Source: Micractinium sp. NFX-FRZ (lineage: Eukaryota; Chlorophyta; Trebouxiophyceae; Chlorellales; Chlorellaceae). From it: DNA of 64,000 nt. The position numbers and the translations under genes were made by a program. The DNA is taken from contig JAPTJF010000001.1 of assembly GCA_029339195.1 (NCBI GenBank), positions 186,001-250,000 of the forward strand, written 5' to 3'. Under the pieces are notes generated by a model that was not told the origin of the DNA, did no database searches, and saw only the letters and a program-made list of their open reading frames with translations. Below, piece after piece: positions 48,363 through 59,779 of the stretch. Positions within the stretch are counted from its first letter, which is position 1. The number at the start of each line of letters is the position of its first letter.

Positions 48363-50570
48363 TCAGGCGGCACCCTCGGGGCGCCCCAGCAGCAGCGCCA
48401 GGTTGCAGCACACCGCCCAGGCGCCCAGCAGAGTACCCAGCCAATAAATGGCCCGCCAGCCGTTTGCGGGCAGGTGCCCCATCTGCGGTGCAGCCTCCGG
48501 CTTGTACCGCAGTTTCCGCAGCCAGCTTTCCAGCACGTCCACTGCCCAGTCCACGCGCCGCTTGCTGGTGCCGCCGGCCTGCTCTGCCTGCCGCGCGCCG
48601 CTGCCGCCGCTGCTGCTGCCGGCAGCACCCGCAGCTGCCTGCCGGCCGCCCCTCCGCTGGGGCGGCGGCAGCAGCAGCAGCGTGGGCGCCAGCCAGGCGA
48701 GCGTGAACCAGGTGAACAGCAGGGCCGCCACCCGCTCAGAGTATGGGTCTGCAGTCCAGGGAGGGTGGTTTGGAGGAGTTGCAGACACATTGTGGGTGGG
48801 TGGACGGGTGGGTGGGCCATATCATGCAGTGGTGCGCCACATGACTCGCAGGCGGTAATGGAGCACACGCGCGCGACACAGGAGCGCAGCCTCCGCCTGC
48901 TTGCCTATGCGTTTCACCAGCGGCAATGCTTGTGCTGCCACTGCCGCCGCAGCTGCCTGGTGCTCGTGCAGCGTGCGCTGCCGGCATCAACCCCATGCCT
49001 AGCCCAGCTGCAGTGCCCGTGCTGCACCGCCCCACCATTGCTTTTTATGAAGAGAGTGCAACTCTGTACCGCCGCCCACCCATTGCCGGGCCCTCACCTG
49101 GCGGCCTGATGCCTGATGCGGAGGGGACAACCGCGGTGGCCAGCAGCTGCGCTGAGTTGTGCAGCAGGGACACAGCGGATGCGACCTCAGGGCTGCGCAG
49201 CAGCTGCAGGGGGTGCCAGGGCGTAGGGAGCGGCGGCAGGACGGCACCCTGTCAGGCAGAGTGTGTGTGTATGCGGGCAGCATGTCATGTCATTCCAGGC
49301 TGCCATACTGGTGGTGCACGGCGCTGCATGGCCTGCATGCCTGCATCCGGGTAGTGCAGCAGCGGTTGACAGCCAGGCAAACCCGCCTGCCTGCCTGCCT
49401 GCGGCTGCCTGCCTGCCTGCCCATGCCCCCCCTGCGTGCCCCCAGCTGGTGGTTGCATAGCTCACCTTGGTGCTGCAGAAGGGGTGCACAGCAAAGAGCA
49501 CAAAGAAGGCGACATCCAGGGTCTGGATGAGCAGGTGAAGGCGGAAGGGCACCCTCCAGCCGATAGGGACGCTGAACAACGTCACCACGCGGATACCTGC
49601 GCCGACCCGTGCGCGGAGGTGGGGCGAGAGAACGCGCGGTGTGCTCGAGTGAGCACCAGGGGGCACGGTTAGCAGCAGCTAGCTCCTGCCCACTCACTTG
49701 CTCAGAGCGCTGCGCAAATGAGCCCGTCGAGTGTAGCACGACACCCTGCCCTCGACCCACTGCATCCTGTGCTGCGGGAAGCCTGGATGGGGCGCTGGTT
49801 GTGCAAGCTGGGGCCGGGCAGCCGCACACGCATGCGTCTTGCGCCGTGGGACAGGGTCACAGCCCACGGTCGGAGAAGGGTCACAGCCGGTCACATCAGG
49901 TGCACATCATCATGCGCTCATCACGGCAGCCACGCATGCATGCTCCTTGCGCCGGCCGCTTTTGGGAGAGAGTCACTGCCGGCCACAGCAGGTGGGAACA
50001 GCAATGTGCGCCCATCATGACACACACCCGTGCACCCCTTGCCCCAGCCCCACGCACCGTTGAGCAGGGTGTACGTGTTGAGCAGCAGGGCGAGGCGTCC
50101 GGTGGCCAAGGAGGGTGCCAGGCTGTCCACCACCCGGGCGCTGGCTTGGAAGGGCATCCAGATGAGGGCGAGGCGCAAGAACGCCAGTGCGGGCACGCGC
50201 CACCGCACGTAGCTGCGGTAGCTCAACGTCGGCCAGGCCACGGGGATGAGGACAACTGCAGCAGGCGAAGGCATGCCCCACAGGCCATGGGGAGCTTGAG
50301 AGGTGCCACCAGGGAGGCGGGGCTCAATGAGGCGGTGCGCATGCGCCGCTGGCGGCGGCGGCTGCGGCAGGGGCAGCGCAAGCGGCGGCGGCGCAGGGTT
50401 AGCGGCTCCACCTTTGGACACTCACGAAGTAGTTCCCCGAGCCAGACTTGCACGTTCTCCGCCAGGGTCAGCAACGGAAACAACTTGGCCGCAGTGCCAC
50501 CCCACAAAACAAGCGAAAGCTGCCCCATGTGGCGATCCCAGGCCACAAGCCTGGACACCTGGCCCTCCAT
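48363..50570 (-). CDS. Multi-pass membrane protein of unknown function
   Basis: Predicted 336-residue protein from exons 50426-50570, 50058-50255, 49466-49596, 49098-49248 and 48363-48748, all in phase. I do not recognise the family. Hydrophobic segments lie in exon 1 (LVLWGGTAAKLFPLLTL), exon 2 (two, one ending in LLLNTYTLLN), exon 3 (around TLDVAFFVLFAVHPF), and exon 5 (LLFTWFTLAWLAPTLLLL and one near the C-terminus around LLGAWAVCCNLALLLG). Exon 5 also encodes a Gly/Ser/Ala-rich soluble loop of about 60 residues. No signal peptide and no catalytic motif. It resembles the 402-residue protein at 33131-35471 only in general build, not clearly in sequence. Confidence 0.62.
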
Positions 50571-52105
50571 TATTACAAACTTCCCTCGGAAAGGGGCATA
50601 GTGCGAGTTTTGAGACGCAAAACTTGCCAGCGTGGCGGCAGTGACAGCCTGCTGACCTTAGAAGGACCGCCGAAAAGTGCACGCTCTTCGGCCTTGAAAT
50701 TTTTTCATTCGCCGTTCGTACGTGTCTTGATGGAAACAGCTTCTTCACCGAAGCCTGCAGGCACCTGGGGTCGACGCACTGGCACGACGTCTGCCCAGGG
50801 GCAGCCGGCGGGCTGCCACCGGCGGTTCCTTTGCCCCCATCCACTACCTAACCCCCCCCCCCCCCCCCTGCGCTGTATACGGGGTATCAGATGACATTGA
50901 CGGCGAGATAGGTAACTCACACACATATCATGTTGGATTATGGGGTTCACAGCATGGTGTGGCAGCTGGTGCCGGCAGCTCTGGACGGGCGACCAGCTGC
51001 CATGCCAGCTGCCGCCAGGGTCGCCAGCCTCCTACAGTCAGCCTCCTGAGATTGCGGCAGATTAAGACCTGTGCTGCAGAGCCATCATCATTGGATTGTA
51101 GCTGCTTGCTCTTGCCACCTGCAATGCGGGCAGAGTACCCAACCACTGGCCAGTGTAGCACAACAGCGGTCCGCCTGACAGCGGCAGGGGAAAGCGACTG
51201 TACCGTAGCAACGTGCGGGGTTGAACCCCGGGTCAGCTCTGTGCGCGCCCACTGGGCACCTGTCCCGGCCACTGCACCAATGAACCAGTGGCAAGCACAC
51301 CACGCACATGCAACATGACCTGTGCGGAGCATTTTGACTGCCACGGCATGAACCCATTCCAGGCAGAGGCTCCTGGGAGAAGGAGAAAGTGGGGCGGGGT
51401 GCAGCAGCAGCCAAGGGGTATGCCGCAATGCAATCCGCACTATCGAGGCGGGCGAGAGGCTGTGAAGCGCCTCATCTCATTTTCCGGTACAGCTCTCGGT
51501 GGCCGGGTTCGCCACCATGGAGATGCCAGCAGAGTGCCAAGCCAGCGCAGCAGCCGCAGCCTGCCTGCCACCTGCTTGGAGCTGCCCCACCCGTGCTGCC
51601 GCGCCAGCGTCTCTGCTTCCTCCAGCACGATGATGGCGCTGAGTAGGCCTCTACCGCTGCGCTGCCTGATGGGAGCCCCAGCTGCGCGCATTCAGCAATT
51701 CCAACCCTCCAACAAGTAGTGCCCCCGGCGGTGTGTCGCCCGCCAGGAGCCTCCTGGCCTCCCTGCCACGTCACGTGCGCTGTGCCGCTCTTGCCCCGCC
51801 ACCCCGGGGGCTTCTTGAGTCTTCTGGTACCTTTAACGCGCAAGAGGTCAATTCTGGCTGCAAGCAGGCGGATAAAGTGTGTGCCACAGTGCAAGGTAGG
51901 CAAGGGCATGGCGCTGCGGGCGGGTTGGCGCAGAATGGGTGGAAAGAAGCCGCCTGAGTGATGGACGCGCGCTGCGCTTCCAGCGCAAGTGCGTTTCACT
52001 GCGAAACCACCCATCACAGACCTCGCTCGCAACTTCTCAGCCCTCCGCTGCAATAGGCTTGCGCCTCGCACCCTGTCGTCTGCCTCAGCCGCTGGCCAGC
52101 GTAGT
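50571..52105. promoter_or_regulatory. Divergent intergenic region before the deacetylase array
   Basis: About 1.5 kb between a minus-strand and a plus-strand gene start. It holds a run of C at 50852-50869. Minus-strand open frames near 51440-51691 have some coding-like composition, but I see no domain and no clear splice partner. Confidence 0.45.
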
Positions 52106-54701
52106 ATGGTCACGCTCCTGCTGGCAGCGCTGCTGCTGGCGGCGACCATGTCAGGTGTGCGACGTACGCATGTGAGACTCGACTGATGCAGGCACCAGCA
52201 CTGCTGGGTCGAAGTACCGCCGGCCACACCTGCTCGCCCTCATGCTCCGCCTCTGGGCGGCTTGCTCAAAAGGCAGCGTGCCAGCACTTCAAGACGAGCA
52301 GCAGTGCCGGCCTGTCACCCAGTTGCGCAGTTGCAGGCGCACCGTTTGACATGCTGCCGTCCCCGCCCACCGCCATACTCTCGCCCTCCTGCTTGCAGGC
52401 GCACAGCGCGACCTCCTCAAGCCGCCAGGTGGCCTGGCCCCCAAAGACACCCCTCAGTTTGTGCTGCTCACACATGACGACCAGATCGACCAGCGGGCCA
52501 TCGATGCCATCAACCTGATGCTGGGAGACCGGCAGGCACGCACCGGCTGCAAAGCCTCTGCCACCTTCTTTGCCTACGCCCAGGGCGCAGGTGGGCACAC
52601 ACCTGTGGGATGCCCGGGCGGGTTGCTGCTGCCAGGAACGGGGGCGGCCGGCAAGGGCGCTTTATTAATGTGGGGATGCGCAGCAGCCAAGGGAAAGCCC
52701 TGCATGAGTGAGCACGGCATGGCCACACACAGGCCGTGGGCAAGTGTACTGGGCGCAGCACAGCAGGCCCCGGCAGGCCCCGGGCCGCGCCCCCGCCCAC
52801 AATGCCCTGGCTACCATTTGTCCCCCCCGCCCCACCGCAGACTGCACCCGAGTGAAGCGGATGTTTGATGCGGGGCACGAAATCGCGGCGCACTCGTACA
52901 GCCACACGCGGGTGGGTGGGGCGGGTGCTGCCAGGCGGGCGCTGACGTGGCGCCGGTGCCACTCGAGGGTGAACCCGCCCCCCTCTTCCTGCATCTACAT
53001 GCCCTCATTCAATAAGGCTTACCCAGCCACCCTGCTGCACCCTCTGCTGTCCCGAGATCCAACCCTCTTTGGGGATTCTCCAGACCAGCCCCCCTCCTCC
53101 TCTGCTTCACCCCTCTCGAGCACCCTCGTCGCTACTTGACACCGCCCCCTGCAGATGCGGCAGTTTTCTGTGGAGGATGTGCAGGAGGAGGTGGTGGCGT
53201 CCCGCTCCGCGCTCGCCGGCGACTGCGGCCTGCCCGAGTCAGCCGTGGTGGGGTGGCGCGGGCCCTACCTGGAGACCGCACCCAAGATTAGAAAGGTGCC
53301 GTGCTATGGAACGGATGTGCTGTGCTGGGCTGTGCTGTGCTGGGTCTGGATGATTGGCGCTGCCAGGCAGGCATGACCAGCCTGTGGGGAGAGCTGCTCA
53401 GAAGATGCAAGCACAAAATTGACTCATATGTGTTCATCAAGGTGCAACCCACAGGTCGACAGCTCGTGCCCACACAATGTCGGCCTCCTCCCTTCCCCCC
53501 TGCCTCCCTCCCCACTGCACCCCCCTCAGGCCCTGTGGGAGGCTGGCTACCAGTATGACAGCACCGTCATCGAGCGCACCTCGGGGTCACTCTCCATCGG
53601 ACCCGGCTCCCGTGTCTGGCCCTACCCACTGGACGCCGGCTTCCCTGCCGGCCTGGTCTGCAACGCGTGAGTGCCGGGCTCGCACCCCCTCTCCCTTTGC
53701 TGGCCTCTAGTGCACCGAGTGTGACTGTTCTGTGCTGTGCCGTTCCGTGCCGTGCTGTGCTGTGAAATGCTGTGCCGTGCCATGCTGTGCTGTGCCATGC
53801 TGTGCTGTGCTGTCCTGTGCTGTGCAGCTGGACCACTGACCACACCCCGCACAGCGCACCAATCCACTTGCTGCAGGTCTGCGGCCCAGACGTGCGACGC
53901 GGGGGAGCGCTACCCCGGCATGTGGGAGGTGCCTGTATGGCACCTGGCGCTGGGGGACGCAATCTTTGAGATGGACTATGGTGAGAGAGCGAACATGTGC
54001 TTGCCCACCTGTCTGCCGGCTTGGGCTACCCTGCGCGCCGGCCCAGTTGGCATTTGCAATCGCCTGCCTTAATGGCCCGCCTGATTGCCTGCCTGCGCCC
54101 CCCCGCCCCTCTCGTGCGCAGGGAATGAGGGCTACAAGCGGGCCGACGGCTCCCCCGTGCTTGCAGACACCTACCAGCTGCTGATGACAAACTTCAACGC
54201 CACATACGCCGGCAACCGCGCCCCCTTCCCCCTGTTCATCCACTCTGGGACTGCCTGGGCCACCGACGGCGCAAAGCGGCCAGAGGCGGTGGCTCGGTTC
54301 CTAAGTGAGTCAGGTCAAGGTGGGGTGCAGAGGGAGAGGATGTGTGCAGGGGCAATCTGTCCATGCGGTCGGGGAGGGAGGGGTGGGGGCAGGAAGGCGA
54401 GCGGGCACTGGCAGCGCGGTGCTGCCTGGGGGCACGTGAGAGCGAGCAGCCGGCCCACCCACCCCTACCCGGAGGGATGGACATTGGACTTGCGTAAAGC
54501 CTTCACGGAATCCCTTGCCCTCCCTCTCCTCCCCTCCTTCCCCCCTGTGCAGAGTACGCCCTCTCCCAGCCCAACGTGTACGCCGTGACAGTGCGGCAGA
54601 TGCTGGCCTGGCTCAAGAACCCCGTGCCCGCCTCTCAGCTCACACCACAGTGGCTGGGCTGCGGCAGCCCGGGGGGCGCGCCCGGCTCTGGCAGCGGCTG
54701 A
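52106..54701 (+). CDS. Chitin deacetylase, CE4 family, copy 1
   Basis: Predicted 341-residue secreted enzyme removing acetyl groups from N-acetylglucosamine polymers, giving chitosan. Eight exons in phase: 52106-52154, 52399-52590, 52841-52911, 53155-53295, 53530-53666, 53877-53980, 54122-54304, 54553-54701. Exon 1 is a Leu/Ala-rich signal peptide. NodB-type motifs: THDD at 41-44 (the usual aromatic is His), HSYSH at 98-102 giving the two metal His, WRGPY at 138-142, then WPYPLD, and FPLFIH near the C-terminal catalytic His. The WEVPVW, NRAPFP and NVYAVTxRQMLAWLKNP segments follow the arrangement of insect and fungal chitin deacetylases. It is the only one of the three copies with the complete R-x-P-Y motif and with exon 3 undivided. 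The protein ends in a short Gly/Ser-rich tail. Confidence 0.95.
53728..53826. repeat. TGTGC/TGCTG pentamer repeat
   Basis: About 20 units in intron 5 of the first deacetylase gene, reverse complement of the type seen in proA intron 5. Confidence 0.85.
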
Positions 54702-55596
54702 GGGGGCGCCCACAGCTGTGGGAAGGCAGCCAGGGGATCCCGCATTGGGTCCTACTTTGTAGCAGTTCCTGTATCAACATATACCTTCTATTACAACTGG
54801 CGTACGAGCAGCTGGGTGACACATTGCTGGGCCTCGGCAGCTCGGTCTGCCATCGGGGGCAAATCCAAGCTGCTGTGCTGCCTTTACAATGCTGGACTGC
54901 ACCTTAGCTTTACTGACGTGTACTGTACTGCCTCCGCTGATACCTGGAAGCCACCAACTCTGCATGTACTCCATTTGTGTTTTTTTAAGGCGACCAAGTT
55001 GTCTGGCAGGATAGAGAGCGGTATAGCAGCAGCGGCGAGCGGGTCGGGCACCGTCCTGTAGAGCAGAGTGGCAGCGCTGGGGGAGGGGGCAGGATGGCAG
55101 CTGCTGCTGCTACTGCTGCTGCTTGCTGCTGCTGCTGCTGCTGCAGCAAAGGAGGGGCCAGGCCTCGTCCTGCCAAGCGGCAGCGGTGGGCGGGGGCAGG
55201 CTGCTGCTTGCCGGGTTTGCATCACACCAGGTCTTTCCTGTTACAATCCAGTGGGAGGATAGGCCGGACGCTAAGTGAAAGCACTACCACCTCTGAAGCT
55301 TGCCTTGTGTGGCACCCGAAGCTAGCAAGCTGGCACCGTGCCTGCCCAACTTCTTGCAACCACCCGCTCGCTGCCAGTTGTTGGACGCCTTGAAGCCCTC
55401 CAACAATCGTCGATGCTGCCGTGTACGAGGTCGGATTGAGCCCATGTACGGATTGAGCGCTCGACTTCCTACCACGCGCATGTTTTTACCAGAAGCGGCT
55501 AGCGGCAACGCTAGCGGCAACGTGCCGTCGTCTTCCCACTACTCTCCTCCACTCGGGTGCCCCCCGGCCCTTCCCTGACAGCTCTGGTGGTCCGCT
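54702..55596. other. Intergenic region between deacetylase copies 1 and 2
   Basis: About 900 bases. Contains an imperfect CTG repeat at 55098-55146. No exon recognised; the right end must hold the copy 2 promoter. Confidence 0.45.
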
Positions 55597-58500
55597 ATGG
55601 TGCTCCGTTGTATGACCTCTCTCCTCCTGGCGGGGCTGCTCTTGGCTGTGGGATCAGGTAGATTAAGGGATGCACCTGCTCAGCCTGCAGCGTGCAAGTG
55701 GGTCAGCCAAGCAGCCTCCACAGCCCTGCCACCGGCACCCGCACCCTCCGCCGCAGCTGACGAGGCGACGCAGCGGCCGGCGCACGGCCGGCGGTGCATG
55801 CCCGTCGGCCATGCTGTCAAGCCTAGGGCACTTGCCAGAACCATGGACAACCCATTCTAACTGCCAATTCCTCTGCCTTCACGGTGGGGCGCTGCCACCT
55901 GCACCCTTGCAGGCGCCCAGCCGACGGGAGAGCAGCAGGCGCAGCAGTGGGACCACACCCAGCCCCCCGGCGGGCTGGCCCCGCAGGACACCCCTCAGTT
56001 TGTGATGCTCACACACGACGACCAGATCAACTGCACCACTGCAAAGGCAGTCATGGCCATGCTGGGCGGCCTCAAGTCGCTCAACGGCTGCAAGGCAACG
56101 GCCACCTTCTTCACACAGGTTGACAACACCGGTGAGGGCGGGACGGGGAGGGCATGGCAAGGCGGAGCCGCGGCGGTTGAGGGAGGGACGGGCAGGGCAG
56201 AGAAGGGTGAGCAGGGCAAGGCGGGGCAGGGCGGGCCTGGACATTGCGGGGCGGGGCAGGGGCGGGCCATGGCATGGCGGGGCGGCCAGGGCGGGTGGGC
56301 AGGGCGGTGCTCTCCAAGGTGCTGCAGCGCTTAGCGGTACCCTGAAGCTTCCAGCGCAAGCGGCTGGGAAGCACGGCTGGGAAGCACGGCTCCTGCTACT
56401 CCCAGAGAGGCTGCAGGCACCCAGCCGCATGGCGTGGCTGGCATGTGACTGCCCCAGCTCCGCGGGCCAGCAGGCTGCTGCGCTGCGCCTGCGCCCTCGC
56501 CCTCACGCCCTCCCCTGCCTGCCACGCTGGGTGCAGAGTGTGAGCTGCTGAGGCTGGTGTATGATGGCGGAAATGGTGAGCCCTGTAAGCCCGGCTGGCC
56601 AAGAGGGCAGGCAAGGTTGCGCTTGCCCGGGAGCCGCCTTGTGCTGCGGCACGGCCTGAAGAGTGCTACTGCTGACCCCTTCCTGTTGCCTCGCAGAGAT
56701 TGGCGGCCACACAGTGTCGCACACGCGGGTGAGGAACACAGAGCAGGGGCGGGCGGGGCAGAGGGTGCGCCTCGATCTGAGGTGTGGAGGCAGGCACACA
56801 GCGTGGGCTCCGCCCTGCACGGAGGGGCCGGGCTGCATGGGAGCCCTCAGCATCCCCCTTCCTCGCTCACCAGCCCCTCCCCATCCCCCCATCCCCCTTG
56901 CCGTCTCTTTTCCCAATGCTCTGCCTCACAGAATGGGGAGCTGCCGTTGAAGAGGCCCCCTTGTCACTCCCCTGCTCGCAAGCTCACCCTCCGCCTGCCC
57001 TCACGCATTGCACCCTTACCCGGACCCACGCCCCACCCTCCCCCAATCTTCTGCCGCTCAGATCGGGGAGCTGCCTCTGGCAGAGGTCCAGGAGGAGGTG
57101 GCGGCAACCCGCACCCTGCTCGCCAACGGCTGCGGCATTCCAGAGACCGACATCGTTGGGTGGAGGAGCCCCAAGCTGGAGGCGTCGGCCAACGTCCGCA
57201 GGGTGAAGAGCACGCTGACTTGTTGGAAGTGGAATAAAGGAAGGCAGGCAGGTGGGGGCTGGCAGGTGGACGGGGCTGTGGACGGGCAGGCGAGCAAGTC
57301 GGCGGGCAGGCAAGGAGACGAACGGGCACCAGATGTGCGCTCACGCACACCCGACCCGACTGCCGGCTGCTGCTGTGCGCGCACAGCGTGTGCAGGCGCG
57401 CTGGCAGCAGAGCACTGCGCCTGCTGCTAGGGGTTGGATAGGAAAGCACATAATATCATGGCGGCAGCACTCTAGAGTCAAGCGCCTCTCTCCACCTGGG
57501 TTCCGTTCGGCCTCCCACACGCCTCCCCTCCCCCCATGTGTCCCCTCCAGGCCCTGTGGGAGTCTGGCTACCAGTATGACAGCACCGTCATCGAGCGCAC
57601 CTCAGGGTCGCTCTCCAGGGATGCGGGCTCACGAGTGTGGCCCTACCCACTGGACGCCGGCTTCCGCGCCGGCCTGGTCTGCAACGCGTGAGTGCCGGGG
57701 CCGGGCTGCCTGCTGGATCTCCTCGCCAGCCAGGAGGGAGTGCCGGTCGAAAGGAAGCTTTGACTGGCGGGCGGAGGCCGACGCCGCCCCTTCTGCCTTG
57801 CCTTCAGCTGATCCACGCTTCCCTGCAGGAGGGGGCCTCCTTGCTTGCTGCCGCAGGACCAGGGCCCCACAATATGCCCGAGCACTGACAATGAACTCGT
57901 GGCGGGCAAACTTCCGTGCAGCCCCCGTTGCTTTCCTTGTGATGTGGACCGTGTTCCCCATCCATCCTGTTGGCTGCCGCAGGACCAAGACCCCCCAGAC
58001 CTGCGACACCGCAGCGGAGCGCTACCCCGGCTTCTGGGAGGTGCCCGTATGGGACCTGGCCCTGGGAGAAGACATCTTTACAATGGACTACGGTGGGTGG
58101 CTGGGCGGGGGCCGGCAGTGCCTGCTCGCCTCCCTGGCTATTGCCTGGAAGGAGGACCTAGCATCTGCCAGCATCGCTGGCACGCTCTGGGTGGGTGGGG
58201 CTGATCGCTCGGGAGCCCAGTGCACTGCTAGCTGATCACGTGCGCCATGCCTGCACGCCTGCCTGCCACACCTCGTGTGATCCTCAGCGCCTGCCTCTCC
58301 GCCTGCCTGCCTGCCAACTGGCACCCACTCGGGGGCCGCCCTCCCTGCCTTCCAGCCACCCATCCTGCACCTGCCATGCCGAAGGTTATAACTCTTCGGG
58401 CGCACCGACGCCCCCCTACCCTCCCGGTCCAACCTTTGCGATCCTTTGCTCGCCACCTTTGTTCTGCACCCTTCACCCCCGCACTGCAACAGTTGCAGCT

Positions 58501-59120
58501 CGCTGCCCGCCACCTCATCTCTGCCCTGTGCATCCGCTGCAGGCAACGAGGGGTACTTCAATGATGCTGAGGGAACTGACCCAGTGCAGGCAGACACCTT
58601 CGAGCTGCTCGTGTCCAACTTCAATGCAACCTACGCCGGCAACCGCGCCCCCTTCCCAGTGTTCATTCATGCAACAACCGTCTGGTACACCGACGGGCAG
58701 CGGCGCGCCGACGCAGTGGGCCGCTTCATGGGTGAGAAAGCGGAGAGCACAGCTATTCAACGTGTTCGGTTTAGGGCGGTCAAGTGGCAGATGCATGAGG
58801 GTGAGACTACAGGCACGGAAGCACCGGCTTGGGAGGCCACGCTGGCAGGCACCAGGCAAGGGCTGGTTGGCGGCACGTGGCCAGCCAGCCCTCACGTTGC
58901 TCCCCTCCCGTCACCTCACCACCACCCACCGGCCCCACCTCCCCCCTGTGCAGAGTACGCCCTCTCCCAGCCCAACGTGTATGCTGTGACGGTGCGCCAG
59001 ATGCTGGCCTGGCTGAAGAACCCCGTGCCCGCCTCCCAGCTCACGCCAGAGTGGCTGGGCTGCGGCAACCCGGGGGGCGCGCCCGGCTCCGGCGCAGTCA
59101 AGGCAGCTGAGGGGCCGTAG
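55597..59120 (+). CDS. Chitin deacetylase, CE4 family, copy 2
   Basis: Predicted 364-residue secreted paralog of copy 1, nine exons in phase: 55597-55657, 55913-56131, 56537-56575, 56697-56728, 57062-57202, 57551-57687, 57983-58092, 58543-58731, 58954-59120. Signal peptide in exon 1; a Gln-rich insert follows it. Motifs are THDD, HTVSH, and WRSPK at 151-155 where copy 1 has WRGPY. The rest, including WPYPLD, TCDTAAERYPGFWEVPVW and FPVFIH, is kept. Exon 3 of copy 1 is divided here by an intron between GGN and EIGGH. The protein ends in GSGAVKAAEGP. The third-motif change may alter activity or substrate; the metal ligands are intact. Confidence 0.95.
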
Positions 59121-59779
59121 TGGGCCCATGCAGCTTTTGGGCATCCCAGGTGCCGCAAGCCCCCAGCGGGGGTGCAGGAAGGAAGTGCCATGTGCTCGAT
59201 GATCTTAACGTTCTTGCCGCCCAGCACTCGAGCTCGTGTGAACAACGCCCGGTGGGGGCTGAGAGAGGGGAGGTGGGGGAAGTCAGGCGGGCACGGCCAC
59301 GTCTGAGCACTGGCCTGGGGTCCCTGCAGCTGCACGCACCTGTGGCAGTGGCCCAAGCACTCGTCAACCATCCTCTCTCCGTAGCGTGCGTGCTGTGCTG
59401 CCTGCAAGTGCCTGGCGGAGCGCGGTGCTGTCGCAGTCTGGCACAGGAGCAAAGTTAGCAACGCTAGGCAAACGCAGCCTGCTTTAGCCAACAAGCAGAA
59501 GTATGGGTGAGGGGGATTTGCCTTTGGCGCAGCCAGTGAACGGGCTCTGGCTTTAAAGTGGCGGGTGCGGGGGAGGGGTGGGGGTGTCTGCTGGCCTTCT
59601 CTCTCTCCGTCCGAGGCCTGTCGGGCGGATTGGAGACGCTCTTATTCCCGCACTTTCCAGGTGCCACTATCGGGAGAGACCACTAACTTAATCGCACCCC
59701 CTCCGCCAATTCTCAACCCCCAAGCCCGCTCTGGTGCCTTCTGCCGCTCCCAGGCAACCTCGGTAGCCTGCCCGCCGCC
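59121..59779. other. Intergenic region between deacetylase copies 2 and 3
   Basis: About 660 bases, with copy 2's 3' end and copy 3's promoter. Nothing else recognised. Confidence 0.45.

Noticed and set aside
51205..51240. tRNA-like T arm (GGGGTTCAACCCC)
   Set aside because: Stem and loop lengths do not fit a T arm, and no D or anticodon arm fits at the right spacing on either strand.
51440..52227. Possible minus-strand gene before the deacetylase array
   Set aside because: Some coding-like words near 51600-51690 but no domain, no start with a good context and no consistent splice partner.
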